NCBI RefSeq assembly: GCF_014643375.1
Contig: NZ_BMJJ01000001.1
Location: 62,001 to 126,000 of the forward strand
DNA length: 64,000 bases
Source of the DNA: Aureimonas glaciei
GTDB lineage: Bacteria > Pseudomonadota > Alphaproteobacteria > Rhizobiales > Rhizobiaceae
Reading direction: 5' to 3'
Positions within the stretch are counted from its first letter, which is position 1, and each line of letters opens with the position of its first letter. A program made the translations under genes and the position numbers. This document shows positions 10,276 through 19,575 of the stretch, piece by piece. A model generated the notes under the pieces. The model was not told where the DNA came from and searched no databases. It was given only the letters and a program-made list of their open reading frames with translations.

Positions 10276-10910
10276 GACGGCGCCGGGCCCTCAGCGAGGA
10301 GGAGGCGCGGCTATGGGCCGGCGTCGCCCGCCAGACGCAGCCTTTGCCCGGTAAGCATCTGCCGGACGTCGTGGCCGGCGAACCCACCGCGGTGCCGACT
10401 TCGCCGAGCCGCGCCAAGAAGGCGGCGCTTCCCAAGGCGATCGTGCGCCGTATCGCGGCCGCCATGGCAGCGGTGCCGAAGGTGGAACCGGTGTCGCCAC
10501 CGACCCTCCCGGCGCCCCTGCCGGTGCCGAAGACCTTGATGCCGGCCTACCAGGCGCCGGCGCTGAAAAGGAAGGTGCCGCCGCTGCATCCGATCGAGCG
10601 CCCGGTGACGAGAAAACTCGGCAAGGGCCGGCTGCCGATCGAGGCGCGGATCGACCTGCACGACAAGACCCAGATCGTCGCCCACTATGCCCTGCTGGGT
10701 TTCCTCCGGCGGGCGCAGGCGGACGGGATGCGGCATGTCCTCGTCATCACCGGGCGCGGCGCCTCCTTCGGCTCGCGCGGCGTGATCAAGCGCTCGCTGC
10801 CGCACTGGTTCGACACGGCCGAGTTCCGGCCGCTGGTGGCGGGCTTCGAGCCGGCCGAGCGCGGTCATGGCGGCGAGGGTGCCTTCTATGTCCGCGTCAG
10901 GCGGCGGTAG
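10272..10910 (+). CDS. Smr/MutS2 domain protein
   Basis: 212-residue protein with a long basic, proline-rich N-terminal region (residues 1-115) and a C-terminal Smr domain: IEARIDLHDKTQIVAHYALLGF, then VLVITGRGASFGSRGVIKRS, matching the LDLHG and TGRG signatures, here with LHD instead of LHG. Smr domains are DNA or RNA nicking modules in other bacteria. The start ATG overlaps the mltA stop. In Hyphomicrobiales this gene is often found between mltA and gyrB; here an XRE regulator follows. The substrate is unknown. Confidence 0.88.
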   Translation: MRRRRALSEEEARLWAGVARQTQPLPGKHLPDVVAGEPTAVPTSPSRAKKAALPKAIVRRIAAAMAAVPKVEPVSPPTLPAPLPVPKTLMPAYQAPALKRKVPPLHPIERPVTRKLGKGRLPIEARIDLHDKTQIVAHYALLGFLRRAQADGMRHVLVITGRGASFGSRGVIKRSLPHWFDTAEFRPLVAGFEPAERGHGGEGAFYVRVRRR

Positions 10911-11032
10911 GTCGGCACCGCGCAGCCGATTTGCCAGCGCCGGTCCGCTTTGCGAAGATCGCCGGCCTGGGCCACTCCCGTCCGGGCCCCTTCGCCTGCC
11001 AGCCCCGCCCCTTCGATGGAAACCACTCGCGC

Positions 11033-11428
11033 ATGACCCCCTTCGGCGAACGAATCCGCGCTTTGCGCCGCGAACGGGGGGTCACCCAGGCCGAAATGGC
11101 CAAGGCGCTCGGCATTTCCAGCGCCTATCTCTCCGCCCTCGAACACGGCCGCCGCGGCCGACCGACCTGGCAGATGCTGCAGCGGATCATCGGCTATCTC
11201 AATGTCATCTGGGACGATGCGGAGGAGTTGGAGCGCCTGTCGGCGTTGTCGCATCCGAAAGTCAGCGTCGAAACCGCCGGCCTCAGCCCACAGGCCACGA
11301 AGCTCGCCAACCGGCTGGCCGAAACCATCGCGGCGCTGTCGCCGGAGGACATTGCGGTGCTGCTGGAGCAACTCGAAGCGGCCGCCGCACGAGCCGAAGC
11401 GCTGCAGCGGGCCAAGCGCCGGCGTTAA
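11033..11428 (+). CDS. XRE-family helix-turn-helix transcriptional regulator
   Basis: 131-residue DNA-binding protein. Residues 3-60 form a clear Cro/C1-type helix-turn-helix: GERIRALRRERGVTQAEMAK, then LGISSAYLSALEHGRRGRP. The C-terminal half is helical and charged (LAETIAALSPEDIAVLLEQL) and may mediate dimerisation. The reading frame is open from 10931, but the ATG at 11033 begins the domain. It follows smr by 122 bp on the same strand. Target genes cannot be deduced; no operator was recognised. Confidence 0.85.
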   Translation: MTPFGERIRALRRERGVTQAEMAKALGISSAYLSALEHGRRGRPTWQMLQRIIGYLNVIWDDAEELERLSALSHPKVSVETAGLSPQATKLANRLAETIAALSPEDIAVLLEQLEAAAARAEALQRAKRRR

Positions 11429-11521
11429 ACCCCTGGCCACCTGCTGAGCAGCAATGTGTCGGGAGCGGGCAACCAGCACGTTTCAGCTCGGGATAGACGT
11501 CTACCCTTTACCGGATAGCCA

Positions 11522-11770
11522 TCATTCCTCGATGGGATCGCCGTTCTCGTCGACGAGATCGTCGCCGATGTCCTGGCCGATCAGGCTGGGATCGTCGATA
11601 CCATGAAAATCATTATCGGTTCGCCGTACGAAATGCGACGCCAATCCTTCCGATTCCGGCAGGGGCGCGTCGGGAGCCTGGACGGTATTCGCCCCGTCGG
11701 CCGGCACCGGCGTCGGGTTGGACGAAAGGGCGCCCGCGCGGCCTTGGCTGTCTCGATCGTTCACGGTCAT
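11522..11770 (-). CDS. Small acidic hypothetical protein
   Basis: 82-residue acidic protein without recognised domain. It is rich in Asp, Glu, Pro and Ser, has no membrane segment, and ends in the acidic stretch IGDDLVDENGDPIEE. A strong AGGAG lies 9 nt before the ATG at 11770 (a second ATG at 11775 is in another frame). It sits 63 bp downstream of dnaQ on the same strand and could be co-transcribed with it. The composition suggests an intrinsically disordered protein. No function is claimed. Confidence 0.6.
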   Translation of the reverse strand: MTVNDRDSQGRAGALSSNPTPVPADGANTVQAPDAPLPESEGLASHFVRRTDNDFHGIDDPSLIGQDIGDDLVDENGDPIEE

Positions 11771-11833
11771 GGCATGGATCTCCTCTGCTGAGAGGAAAAC
11801 GGTCCTGGGCCGCGCCCGTTCCCGCCGGCTCGA

Positions 11834-12556
11834 TCAGCCGACGGCCGCCTCGGCACTGTCCGCCGGCAGGATCGACAGCCACAGCGCCTCGGCACCCAGC
11901 GTTTCGACGAAGGCGCGGTGGCGCACCGCCTCGTCGGCGGAGAGGCGCGACGGCAGGGGCACCGGACGCGGCAGGATGCGGATCACCGCGCCATCGGCGT
12001 CGCGTTGCTCTTCCTGGTGGGCGGAGACGAGGCCGAGCGCCGCCTGCCGCCCGCCGATCAGCTCGATATAGACGCCGGCGAGCAGCAGCGAATCGACGAG
12101 CGCGCCGTGCTTGTCGCGCTTCGACGTGTCGATCGAGAAGCGCGAGCACAGGGCGTCGAGCGTCGCCGGCGCCATCGGGAACTTTCGCCGCGCCATCTGC
12201 AGCGTGTCGACGATGCGGCCGGGATCGAGTGGCGGCTTGCCGACGCGGGCGAGCTCGGCATTGAGGAAGCGCATGTCGAAGGAGGCGTTGTGGGCGATCA
12301 GCGTCGCGTCGCCGAAGAAGTCGAGCATCTCCTCGACCACAGTGGCAAAGCCCGGCTTGTCCTTCAGGAAATCGTTGGAGATGCCATGCACGTCGAAGGC
12401 GCCGGGATCGACGCGGCGCGTGCCGGGCGAGACGAAGGCGTGCCATTCGCGGCCGGTCGGAATGTGGTTCCACAGCTCCACCGCGCCGATCTCGATGACG
12501 CGGTCCTCGGCAAAGTCGAGCCCGGTGGTTTCCGTATCGAAGACGATCTCGCGCAT
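11834..12556 (-). CDS. dnaQ: DNA polymerase III epsilon subunit (proofreading exonuclease)
   Basis: 3'-5' proofreading exonuclease of the replicative polymerase. The 240-residue protein carries the DEDDh motifs: Exo I VFDTETTGLD with Asp7 and Glu9, Exo II HNASFDMRFLNAEL, and Exo III KRDKHGALVDS with the catalytic His and Asp. The C-terminal segment after residue 190 would carry the polymerase alpha contact. It is on the same strand as coaE, aroE and maf, the usual dnaQ neighbourhood next to the origin in alphaproteobacteria, and its start is 103 bp from coaE. Confidence 0.96.
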   Translation of the reverse strand: MREIVFDTETTGLDFAEDRVIEIGAVELWNHIPTGREWHAFVSPGTRRVDPGAFDVHGISNDFLKDKPGFATVVEEMLDFFGDATLIAHNASFDMRFLNAELARVGKPPLDPGRIVDTLQMARRKFPMAPATLDALCSRFSIDTSKRDKHGALVDSLLLAGVYIELIGGRQAALGLVSAHQEEQRDADGAVIRILPRPVPLPSRLSADEAVRHRAFVETLGAEALWLSILPADSAEAAVG

Positions 12557-12659
12557 GGTTCTTCCCCGTTGCTGAACGGTGTCGCCAATTCAGGGCGGGA
12601 GTTCAAGCGAGCGGTAAGGGGCCGAAGCGATTGTCCACCAGCCAATGCCGATGTTCTTC

Positions 12660-13262
12660 TTATGTACTCAAACTTCTTGATGAACCGCGAAGATCGGCGA
12701 GAATTCGTCGCAGATCCTCGCCAGCGGCCGGCAGACCCCTCGATGTGTCGATGACGAAATCCGCCCGCGCCCGCTTCTCGGCGTCCGGCATCTGCCGCGC
12801 GAGGATCGCCTCGAATTTTTCCGCCGTCATGCCCGGCCGCGCGAGGACGCGCTTGCGTTGCACGGCGGCCGGCGCGGAGACGACGAGGATCCTGTCGACA
12901 TCTCCGGCCCGGCCGGACTCGAACAGCAGCGGCACGTCGAGGATGACGAGATTTTCGCCCGCTGCCCGGCACTTCTCGAGAAAGGCCGCTTCCTCCGCCC
13001 GGACCGCCGGATGGACCAGCGCCTCCAGGGCCTTCATCGCCTCTGCGTCGCCGAGGACGCGGCTGGCCAGCGCCTCGCGGTCGACAACGCCCTCGCGCAC
13101 GGTGCCGGGAAACAGCGCCTCGATCGGCGCCGCCAAGGCGCCGGCATAGAGCCGGTGGACGGCCGCGTCGGCGGAATGCACGGGAACGCCCTCGGCCTCG
13201 GCGAGGGATGCCGTCGCCGACTTGCCCATGCCGATCGATCCGGTGAGGCCGAGGATGATCAT
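12660..13262 (-). CDS. coaE: Dephospho-CoA kinase
   Basis: Phosphorylates the 3'-hydroxyl of dephospho-CoA, the last step in coenzyme A synthesis. The 200-residue protein starts [20 protein letters not shown] with the P-loop at residues 6-16, followed by the substrate-binding [12 protein letters not shown] and the lid region with Arg-rich helices. Its start codon overlaps the aroE stop by 4 bp (ATGA), so translation is probably coupled. Full length for the family. Confidence 0.95.
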   Translation of the reverse strand: MIILGLTGSIGMGKSATASLAEAEGVPVHSADAAVHRLYAGALAAPIEALFPGTVREGVVDREALASRVLGDAEAMKALEALVHPAVRAEEAAFLEKCRAAGENLVILDVPLLFESGRAGDVDRILVVSAPAAVQRKRVLARPGMTAEKFEAILARQMPDAEKRARADFVIDTSRGLPAAGEDLRRILADLRGSSRSLST

Positions 13263-14158
13263 TCTCGCTCGATGTCCGCCACGACGAGCGCCCGCAGCGC
13301 GTCGTCGACCACCGGCCGCTGCCCGAACCAGCGCTCGAAGCCGGGCACCGCCTGGTGCAGCAACATGCCGATCCCGTCGGCGGTCTTCAGGCCGCGCGCC
13401 TGCGCCGCCTTGATCGTCGGCGTCTCCAGCGGGACGTAGACGATGTCGGTCACCAGCGCCCGGTCCGGCAGCGCCGACAGGTCGGGCAAAGGCGGCGCCC
13501 AGCCGTATTTTGCCTCGTCGGCATCCTTCGCCGGCACCGGCACCGTGTTGACCAGGAGATCGGCGCTGGCCATCAGCGTTTCGCGCGCGTTCTCGCCATG
13601 GCCGGAAACCCTTGGTCCAAAGCTCTCGGCCATCGCGATCGCGCGCGACGGCGTGCGGTTGACGAGGCGCACGCGCCGCACGCCGCGTTCCAGCAGCGCG
13701 AACACCACCGCCCGTGCCGCCCCACCGGCGCCCAGCACCAGGGCCTCTTCCGCCGCATCCCAGCCCGGCAGGAGCGCGTCGAGATTGGCGGCAAAGCCGT
13801 AGGCGTCGGTATTGCCGCCGGTGAGCCTGCCCTCTTCGAACCAGAGCGTGTTGACCGCGCCGATCGCCTCGGCGGCGGCATCGCGCCGCTCGAGGGCGGC
13901 GAAGACCGTCTCCTTGTGCGGAAGGGTGACATTGCCGCCGACATAGCCACTCGCGGCAAGGCTTTCCAGAAACTCACCGACCTCTTCGGGCGGAACGCCG
14001 ACCCGCTCGTAGGCGCCGGGCAGGGCGAACTGCTTCAGCCAGGTGCCGTGGATCAGCGGCGAGCGCGAGCGCCAGACCGGCCAACCGGTCACGAAGGCGC
14101 GCGGGCCCTCGATGGCGGTGGGCTGGCTCTCGTCGTCGGCGAAGACATGGCGGGTCAT
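13259..14158 (-). CDS. aroE: Shikimate dehydrogenase (NADP+)
   Basis: Reduces 3-dehydroshikimate to shikimate in the aromatic amino acid pathway. The 299-residue product has the shikimate site [11 protein letters not shown], the catalytic-lysine motif NVTLPHKE, the conserved GNTDAYGF, and the dinucleotide-binding [15 protein letters not shown]. The N terminus has about 12 extra residues before the conserved fold. It belongs to the maf-aroE-coaE-dnaQ group oriented away from the origin; the later pathway enzyme aroA is in the same window at 31420. Confidence 0.95.
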   Translation of the reverse strand: MTRHVFADDESQPTAIEGPRAFVTGWPVWRSRSPLIHGTWLKQFALPGAYERVGVPPEEVGEFLESLAASGYVGGNVTLPHKETVFAALERRDAAAEAIGAVNTLWFEEGRLTGGNTDAYGFAANLDALLPGWDAAEEALVLGAGGAARAVVFALLERGVRRVRLVNRTPSRAIAMAESFGPRVSGHGENARETLMASADLLVNTVPVPAKDADEAKYGWAPPLPDLSALPDRALVTDIVYVPLETPTIKAAQARGLKTADGIGMLLHQAVPGFERWFGQRPVVDDALRALVVADIERE

Positions 14159-14219
14159 GCGGGATCCATTCCTTCAAGTCCTGCGAAAGGTGGCGATGTC
14201 CGTCGCCGATGGGGAGGGT

Positions 14220-14819
14220 CTAGCCGTCGATCTCGCCCAGCGCCCGCAGCTCCTTGAGCAGCGGCAGCAGCGGCAGGCCGATGATGGTGAAGATGTCGCC
14301 GTCGACGCGCTCCATCAGCTGGATGCCCTCCGCCTCGATCTGATAGGCGCCGACGCTGCTGTAGGCCCGCTCCTTCACCGCCGCGAGATAGCGGCCGATG
14401 AAACCGGGATCGAGATCGCGCATGGTGAGCTCGGCGATGCCGACATGGCGCCAGAGCACCACCCCGTCGCGCACGAGCACCACGGCGCTGTTCAGCCGGT
14501 GCGTCTTGCCGGAGAGCGCGAGGAGGGTCCGCCGCGCGCCTTCCTTGTCGACCGGTTTGTGGAACACGGTGTCGCCGAGCGACATCGTCTGGTCGGCGCC
14601 GATGACGAGAAAGCCGGGATGGCGCGCGGAAACGTCGACGGCTTTCGCCTCCGCCAGCACAGAGGCAACGTCCTCGGGCGAGGCGCCCGACTGCTGCAAG
14701 GGCGCTTCCAGGGCCCGCTCGTCCAGGGTCGACGCCTCGACGGTGAAGTCGACGCCCGCCTTGCGCAGGATGTCGCGCCGGTAGGCACTGCCGGAAGCGA
14801 GGATGATGCCCTTGGTCAC
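14220..14819 (-). CDS. maf: Maf family nucleotide pyrophosphatase
   Basis: 199-residue house-cleaning enzyme that hydrolyses non-canonical or modified nucleoside triphosphates. Maf signatures are visible: [16 protein letters not shown] at the N terminus, the LAEAKAVDV segment, [10 protein letters not shown] with the catalytic Asp near residue 80, and the [20 protein letters not shown] segment. It is the origin-proximal gene on the left side of the putative oriC, transcribed away from it, with aroE 61 bp downstream. Paralogue specificity (YhdE-type against YceF-type) was not resolved. Confidence 0.92.
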   Translation of the reverse strand: MTKGIILASGSAYRRDILRKAGVDFTVEASTLDERALEAPLQQSGASPEDVASVLAEAKAVDVSARHPGFLVIGADQTMSLGDTVFHKPVDKEGARRTLLALSGKTHRLNSAVVLVRDGVVLWRHVGIAELTMRDLDPGFIGRYLAAVKERAYSSVGAYQIEAEGIQLMERVDGDIFTIIGLPLLPLLKELRALGEIDG

Positions 14820-15352
14820 GATGGGATTTCCCTTAAAACTTTATTCAGATTCGTCTGGCTTAATGCAGGTCTGGGAAAGAGGTGCCTCGGCAAACGCGAC
14901 TCGATTCGCGCGCCGGACGCAAGCCGCCATCGCAACAACCCCCGCGATTCTCGGCCCCCTGTTGACGACGGCCGACTTATCCCAAGGGTCCGGCGTCGGC
15001 CTCGTTCCACCAGGCATAACCCCCGACATATCAACAATCCCGTTCGCTGTGGGCAAGGCCGAGATCGCCTTGTGAACTACGGGGACGGTTTTGGCTGCGA
15101 CAAATCTGCCGCAAACCGCTCCCCCGCTCTTCCCCCGTCTGGAAACTTTCCAAACCACTGCCAGATAAGAGCAAGTTCGGTTGTCCCCCGGGATCGGCCG
15201 ATGCCCTTCGCCCACCCCTCCCCAGCCATCGGATTGTCGCCTCGGGAACCCGCCAGCTTCCCGCTCCTGTGAATTCCGGCTATTCACCGACTCTTAGAAT
15301 AACAATCAATTTCGATAGAAACTTTTCTTTAAGAAAGAGGGAGCGAAACCGC
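14820..15352. other. Putative chromosomal replication origin (oriC)
   Basis: 533-bp gene-free region between maf (leftward) and hemE (rightward). Degenerate DnaA-box-like sequences are TTATTCAGA (14841), TTATCCCAA (14977), TGTGGGCAA (15048) and TGTGAACTA (15071). An inverted pair GTGAAT/ATTCAC lies at 15269-15287 and adjoins an AT-rich stretch (15291-15340) that could unwind. Five GANTC sites (14848, 14898, 14903, 14946, 15289) fit CcrM methylation. Origins next to hemE are established in Caulobacter and Sinorhizobium. No perfect DnaA box is present, so the call rests on the combined evidence. Confidence 0.7.
15268..15288. repeat. Inverted DnaA-box-like pair at the edge of the AT-rich stretch
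   Basis: TGTGAAT and ATTCACC face each other across a 7-bp spacer. Each half resembles a DnaA box of the TTATTCACA type. The AT-rich stretch starts three bases downstream. Confidence 0.5.
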
Positions 15353-16381
15353 ATGGAAAAGCGCCTGATGATGCGGGTCCTCGAGGGAGAAACAGGGTTT
15401 CCGCCTCCGATGTGGCTGATGCGACAGGCCGGCCGCTATCTGCCGGAATACCGGGCGGTTCGCGAAAAGGCCGGGGGCTTTCTCGATCTGTGCTATGACG
15501 TGGATCTGGCGACCGAGGTGACCCTCCAGCCGATTCGCCGTTTCGGCTTCGATGCCGCCATCCTCTTCTCCGACATCCTGGTGATCCCCGATGCCCTCGA
15601 CCGCGGCCTGCATTTCGTCGTGGGAGAAGGCCCGAAACTGACGCCGATCCTGGCGCGCGAGATCGCCGATCTCGATCCCAGCCGCGCCGAGACGCATCTG
15701 GCCCCCGTGATCGCGACGGTCGGCCGGCTGCGGCGGGAATTGCCGGCAGAGACCACGCTGATCGGCTTCTGCGGGGCGCCCTGGACGGTGGCGACCTACA
15801 TGATCGCCGGCCACGGCACGCCCGACCAGGCGCCGGCGCGGCTCTTCGCCTACAACCATCCCGAAGCGATGGCCGAACTGATCTGGATGCTGGCCGACAT
15901 GTCGGCGAACTATCTGATCCGCCAGCTGCAGGCGGGTGCCGACTGCGTCCAGGTCTTCGACTCCTGGGCTGGTGTCCTCGATGAGGCGAGCTTCGAGGCC
16001 TATTCGGTGGCGCCGATGCGGGCGATCGTCGACAAGGTCCGGGCAGCCGTTCCCGGCGCCAAGATCATCGGCTTTGCCAAGGGGGCAGGTCCGCTCCTAA
16101 AGACCTACCGCGAGAAGACCGGCGTTGATGCCGTCGGGCTCGACTGGTCGGTGCCGCTGTCCTTCGGCGCCGAGCTGCAGCAGGGCGGCGCGGTGCAGGG
16201 CAATCTCGATCCGCTCCGGCTCGTCGCCGGCGGCCGGGCTCTGGAAGAGGGGGTCGACCGCATTCTCGACACTCTCGGCGCCGGGCCCTTGATCTTCAAC
16301 CTCGGCCACGGCATCACGCCGGAGACGCCGATCGCACATGTCGAGGCCCTCATCGCGCGGGTCCGCCGGACAGGGAACTAG
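15353..16381 (+). CDS. hemE: Uroporphyrinogen decarboxylase
   Basis: Converts uroporphyrinogen III to coproporphyrinogen III in heme synthesis. The 342-residue protein has the N-terminal signature [17 protein letters not shown], the [11 protein letters not shown] segment with the catalytic Asp region, and [12 protein letters not shown]. The frame opens at a GTG inside the putative origin (15269), but the ATG at 15353 has GAGGGAG about 9 nt upstream and matches the family start. It is followed after 2 bp by hemJ, a second heme gene, in one operon. Confidence 0.96.
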   Translation: MEKRLMMRVLEGETGFPPPMWLMRQAGRYLPEYRAVREKAGGFLDLCYDVDLATEVTLQPIRRFGFDAAILFSDILVIPDALDRGLHFVVGEGPKLTPILAREIADLDPSRAETHLAPVIATVGRLRRELPAETTLIGFCGAPWTVATYMIAGHGTPDQAPARLFAYNHPEAMAELIWMLADMSANYLIRQLQAGADCVQVFDSWAGVLDEASFEAYSVAPMRAIVDKVRAAVPGAKIIGFAKGAGPLLKTYREKTGVDAVGLDWSVPLSFGAELQQGGAVQGNLDPLRLVAGGRALEEGVDRILDTLGAGPLIFNLGHGITPETPIAHVEALIARVRRTGN

Positions 16382-16383
16382 AG

Positions 16384-16812
16384 ATGGAATTCGACCTCTG
16401 GATCAAGGCGCTGCACATCCTGGCGGTGATCGCCTGGATGGCCGGCATGCTCTATCTGCCGCGCCTCTTCGTCTACCATGCCGGCACCACGGCCGGCACG
16501 CCGCAGTCGGAGACCTTCAAGGTGATGGAGCGCCGTCTCCTGAAGGGCATCATGCTGCCCTCGATGATCATTACCTGGGCCGCCGGCCTCTGGCTCGCCT
16601 ATTCCACCTTCGCCTTCCAGGGCGGATGGCTGCACGCCAAGATCGCGCTCGTCGTCGCCATGTCGGGCCTGCACGGCTACCTCTCGGCCTCCGCCCGCAA
16701 GTTCGCCGAGGACCGCAACGTCAAGAGCGCGCTGCACTGGCGGGTGATGAACGAGGTGCCGACAGTGGTGCTGGTGCTGATCGTTATCCTGGTGGTCGTG
16801 AAGCCCTTCTGA
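16384..16812 (+). CDS. hemJ: HemJ-type protoporphyrinogen IX oxidase
   Basis: 142-residue membrane protein of the HemJ/TIGR00701 family, which oxidises protoporphyrinogen IX in bacteria lacking HemG and HemY. Four hydrophobic segments are visible: near residues 8-28, 55-77, 83-103 and 122-140. The conserved His in KALHILAVIAWMAGM (His11) and Lys in LHAKIALVV match the heme-ligand His and essential Lys of HemJ. It begins 2 bp after hemE, a strong functional link. In many relatives rho follows, but here rho lies 12 kb away on the other side of the origin. Confidence 0.93.
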   Translation: MEFDLWIKALHILAVIAWMAGMLYLPRLFVYHAGTTAGTPQSETFKVMERRLLKGIMLPSMIITWAAGLWLAYSTFAFQGGWLHAKIALVVAMSGLHGYLSASARKFAEDRNVKSALHWRVMNEVPTVVLVLIVILVVVKPF

Positions 16813-17226
16813 CGCAGCCTCATCCCGCGGCGTGACCCAAGGCGGGATGCACCCTCCCTCGCCCCTGCGACACCCTGCCGAGCCGCACAGGCCTCAAGGC
16901 GCCGGATGGTCCTGCCGACCGCCCGGCGCCTTCATGCGCTCTGTCGCGTCGTCTGAGGCCCGGTTCCGCCCGCACCCTGTGCGGTCCTTTCGGTCCAGGA
17001 GATCCGGACGTCGAACGGCGGTCTGACCGGGTTCTTGAACCCGTCGCAATAGTCAGTCAAACTTCCGTGTACCCAGCGGTCCCGCCCCTTCGATGGCGCG
17101 CCGGCCTGGGCACCCTCGCACGCCCCCTCGTCCCTGGAGGCCGGTTGCGGAGCCTCGAACGCGTTCGCCTGTGGACGCAGGCTTCAGCACGGCCATCCTG
17201 TTTCCCTCATCGTCAGGAGACCGAGC
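16813..17226. other. Gene-free region after hemJ
   Basis: 414 bp with no supported gene. It contains a perfect 7-bp inverted repeat CGGGTTC/GAACCCG (17028-17043) without a T tract. A ribosome binding site AGGAGA for the next gene lies at its right end. No promoter was recognised. Confidence 0.5.
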
Positions 17227-18051
17227 ATGCCCAGCATCACCACCCAGGACGGCACCGACATCTTCTACAAGGACTGGGGGACGGGCCAGCCCATCGTCTT
17301 CCATCATGGCTGGCCGCTCAGCGCCGACGACTGGGACGCCCAGATGCAGTTCTTCCTCGGCGAGGGATTTCGCGTCATCGCGCACGACCGCCGCGGCCAT
17401 GGCCGCTCGACGCAGACGGCGACCGGCAACGAGATGGACACCTATGCCGACGACGTGCTGGCGCTGGCCGAGGCACTGGACCTGAAGGATGCCGTCCATA
17501 TCGGCCATTCCACCGGCGGCGGCGAAGTCGCGCGTTATCTCGGCCGCCACGGCACGTCCCGCGTCGCCAAGGCGGTGCTGATCGGCGCGGTGCCGCCGAT
17601 CATGGTGCAGTCCGACAAGAACCCGGGCGGCCTGCCGATCGCCGCGTTCGACGGTTTCCGGGCCCAGCTTGCCGCCAACCGGGCGCAGTTCTACCAGGAC
17701 ATCCCGGCCGGCCCCTTCTACGGCTTCAACCGCCCCGGCGCGACGGTCAGCGAGGGGGTGAAGCAGAACTGGTGGCGGCAGGGCATGATGGGCGGCATCG
17801 CCGCGCATTACGATTGCATCAAGGCCTTCTCGGAAACCGACTTCACCGCCGATCTCGAAAAGATCGACGTGCCGGTGCTGGTGATGCATGGCGACGACGA
17901 CCAGATCGTCCCTATCGCCGACTCCGCCATGCTCAGCGTCAAACTCCTGAAACACGGCACGCTGAAGGTCTATGAGGGTCTGCCGCACGGCATGTGCACC
18001 ACGCATCCCGAGCTGATCAACGCGGACCTCCTCGCCTTCATCCGGGGCTGA
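17227..18051 (+). CDS. Alpha/beta hydrolase, cofactor-free haloperoxidase/esterase type
   Basis: 274-residue alpha/beta-hydrolase of the non-heme chloroperoxidase group. The catalytic triad is visible: Ser95 in GHSTGGG, Asp225 in HGDDDQIVP, His254 in GLPHGM. The oxyanion HGWP motif lies at residues 27-30 and HDRRGHGRS near 53-61. Family members show perhydrolase/haloperoxidase and esterase activity; the natural substrate is usually unknown. AGGAGA precedes the ATG. It stands alone, 216 bp before the convergent DUF1402 gene. Confidence 0.88.
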   Translation: MPSITTQDGTDIFYKDWGTGQPIVFHHGWPLSADDWDAQMQFFLGEGFRVIAHDRRGHGRSTQTATGNEMDTYADDVLALAEALDLKDAVHIGHSTGGGEVARYLGRHGTSRVAKAVLIGAVPPIMVQSDKNPGGLPIAAFDGFRAQLAANRAQFYQDIPAGPFYGFNRPGATVSEGVKQNWWRQGMMGGIAAHYDCIKAFSETDFTADLEKIDVPVLVMHGDDDQIVPIADSAMLSVKLLKHGTLKVYEGLPHGMCTTHPELINADLLAFIRG

Positions 18052-18158
18052 GGAGCGGCCCGTAACGGGGCACTGGCGAAAGCCGGTGGCGATGGTCTTT
18101 GCCGGACGAGATGGCGTCCGGACGCCATCGCGAAAGATGGACGCAAACGCCTGAAATT

Positions 18159-18187
18159 CGTCATCCCGGATCAAGTCCGGGATGACG
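18159..18187. repeat. Dispersed palindrome of the GTCATCCCGG type
   Basis: Perfect 12-bp arms CGTCATCCCGGA/TCCGGGATGACG around a 5-base loop. The same arm sequence recurs at 41355 and 41514. It lies between the convergent ends of the hydrolase and DUF1402 genes and could act as a hairpin at mRNA ends. Confidence 0.75.
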
Positions 18188-18267
18188 AGCGTCACCGTTG
18201 TGGGATTGATTCCGACCCTGCTCGTCTCGTTGCCACTCGAAGCGCCCGGATCGCCCGCTGTACCGCT

Positions 18268-19239
18268 TCAGCGGATGGCGGCTTGCAACTCGTCCAGCTT
18301 GTCGTTGGCGAGCCAGCCGTAATAGTTCTCCTCCGGCAGTTTTGGCGGTTCTCCCGCCGCGGCCCGCCGTCGGTTCTCGGCCGCCAGCGCGCTCGCCCGG
18401 GCGCGGGCGCTGCCGACATTGTAGAGGGTCGCGGTGATCCCGGGATTGCCTGAAATGTCCATGCCGGCGATGTCGCGATAGGCCGAGATGGCGCCCTTGA
18501 TCGTCGCGGCCATGTAGGCGAGCGACCGGTCGGGATCCATGATCGCCTGATAGACCTCGGGCGCCTTGTCAGCGGAGAGTTCGGGATAGCCGGAGACGCG
18601 GTGGACGGTGTCGGAGACGCCGAGCGCCGTCAGCGGGTTGATCTGGCCGAGGCCAAAGGTCTGGCCGGCATAGAAGGGCTGGAAGAAGACCGCGCCGAAG
18701 CGATCGTCCGGATAGGACCGGCCGCCGACGGTCTTGCCGCGGAAGGCGCGGTCGAAGACCGTCTCCCGGCAGCTCCACAGGGTCTCGTCGCTGCCGGAAT
18801 CGCGGCAGGCGGAAAACTCCGGCCGCGCCACGAAGTCCGTGATGCTCTCGCCGTCATGGGCGAACTCGACGCCGGAGGAGAGATAGGACAGCGCCTTGAC
18901 GTAGTAGGTCTGCAGCCGGTCGAGGGCGTCGACATTGTAGGTGTGTTCGCCGACGAGGGCGGCGACGATGTGGATGGCGTCGATGCCGTAGGCGCGCGCC
19001 GCCTTGTCTATCTTGCCGCGCAGCTCGGCATTGCCGGCGATGAGGTCGCGGATCTTTTCGTATTTGCGCTCGAACGTGACCTTCATCGCCGCTGTCCGCC
19101 GCGCCGAGGCCGCGGGAACGCCCGGCTGCTCGGCATGGCTGTTGCCCGGCGGAACGGCGGTCAATGCTGCGGCGGGAAGAGTGGGGCCGAGGAGGCAGGC
19201 GATCAGAAAAGCGAGCCGGAAGGGGCGGACACGCATCAT
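18268..19239 (-). CDS. DUF1402 family secreted protein with lysozyme-like motifs
   Basis: 323-residue protein with a signal peptide (residues 1-26, RLAFLIACLLGPTLPAAALT) and no other membrane segment. It matches the DUF1402 family known from Hyphomicrobiales, whose function is not established. Three motifs recall soluble lytic transglycosylases: GEH with Glu98 at the end of a hydrophobic helix, FGLGQINP at 195-202, and ATLYNVG at 270-276. This similarity is inferred by eye. Two Cys (145, 157) could form a disulfide. AAAGAG lies 7 nt before the ATG. Confidence 0.78.
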   Translation of the reverse strand: MMRVRPFRLAFLIACLLGPTLPAAALTAVPPGNSHAEQPGVPAASARRTAAMKVTFERKYEKIRDLIAGNAELRGKIDKAARAYGIDAIHIVAALVGEHTYNVDALDRLQTYYVKALSYLSSGVEFAHDGESITDFVARPEFSACRDSGSDETLWSCRETVFDRAFRGKTVGGRSYPDDRFGAVFFQPFYAGQTFGLGQINPLTALGVSDTVHRVSGYPELSADKAPEVYQAIMDPDRSLAYMAATIKGAISAYRDIAGMDISGNPGITATLYNVGSARARASALAAENRRRAAAGEPPKLPEENYYGWLANDKLDELQAAIR

Positions 19240-19402
19240 GGCGAACTCTTTGGTCGGGGAGGAGGGCCGGGGTGCCGCGCGCCACCCTAGAAGCTTGGGG
19301 AATCACTGTCGAGTTGCGCGATGTCACACGTGAGACACCGCTCTCTACTGGAACCTTCCCCAGCGCCCGCGGTTGATGGCCCGAAGCAACAGGAGAGCGA
19401 CG

Positions 19403-19483
19403 ATGTTCAAGGGCGGACTCATGTGGCTGATCGGGATTCCGATCCCGATCATCTTGATCCTCTGGCTGGGCGGCTTTCTCTAG
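19403..19483 (+). CDS. 26-residue hydrophobic membrane peptide
   Basis: Short open reading frame coding for MFKGGLMWLIGIPIPIILIL and six more residues (WLGGFL). AGGAG lies 8 nt before the ATG and a rho-independent terminator follows about 60 bp after the stop. The product is a single transmembrane span with a short basic N terminus and a double Ile-Pro motif. Small proteins of this kind recur in Hyphomicrobiales genomes with no assigned function. Independent signals at both ends make a real transcript likely. Confidence 0.65.
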   Translation: MFKGGLMWLIGIPIPIILILWLGGFL

Positions 19484-19539
19484 GCCATCCGGAACAGCCC
19501 ATTGCCGCGGTGTCTCCGCGGCCATCGTCTAGGGTGCTG

Positions 19540-19575
19540 AGCCCGTCCGCCTCCCTCGGGGCGGGCGGGCTTTTT
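19540..19575 (+). terminator. Rho-independent terminator after the 26-residue peptide gene
   Basis: Stem AGCCCG.CCGCC pairs with GGCGG.CGGGCT across an 8-base loop and runs into TTTTT. It separates the peptide gene from the downstream amidotransferase. Confidence 0.75.

Noticed and set aside
17028-17043. Palindrome CGGGTTC/GAACCCG as a terminator
   Set aside because: No T tract follows on either strand and it is more than 200 bp from hemJ.
19322-19337. TGTCACACGTGAGACA as a parS site
   Set aside because: It matches only 13 of 16 bases and 11 of 14 core bases, weaker than the other sites.
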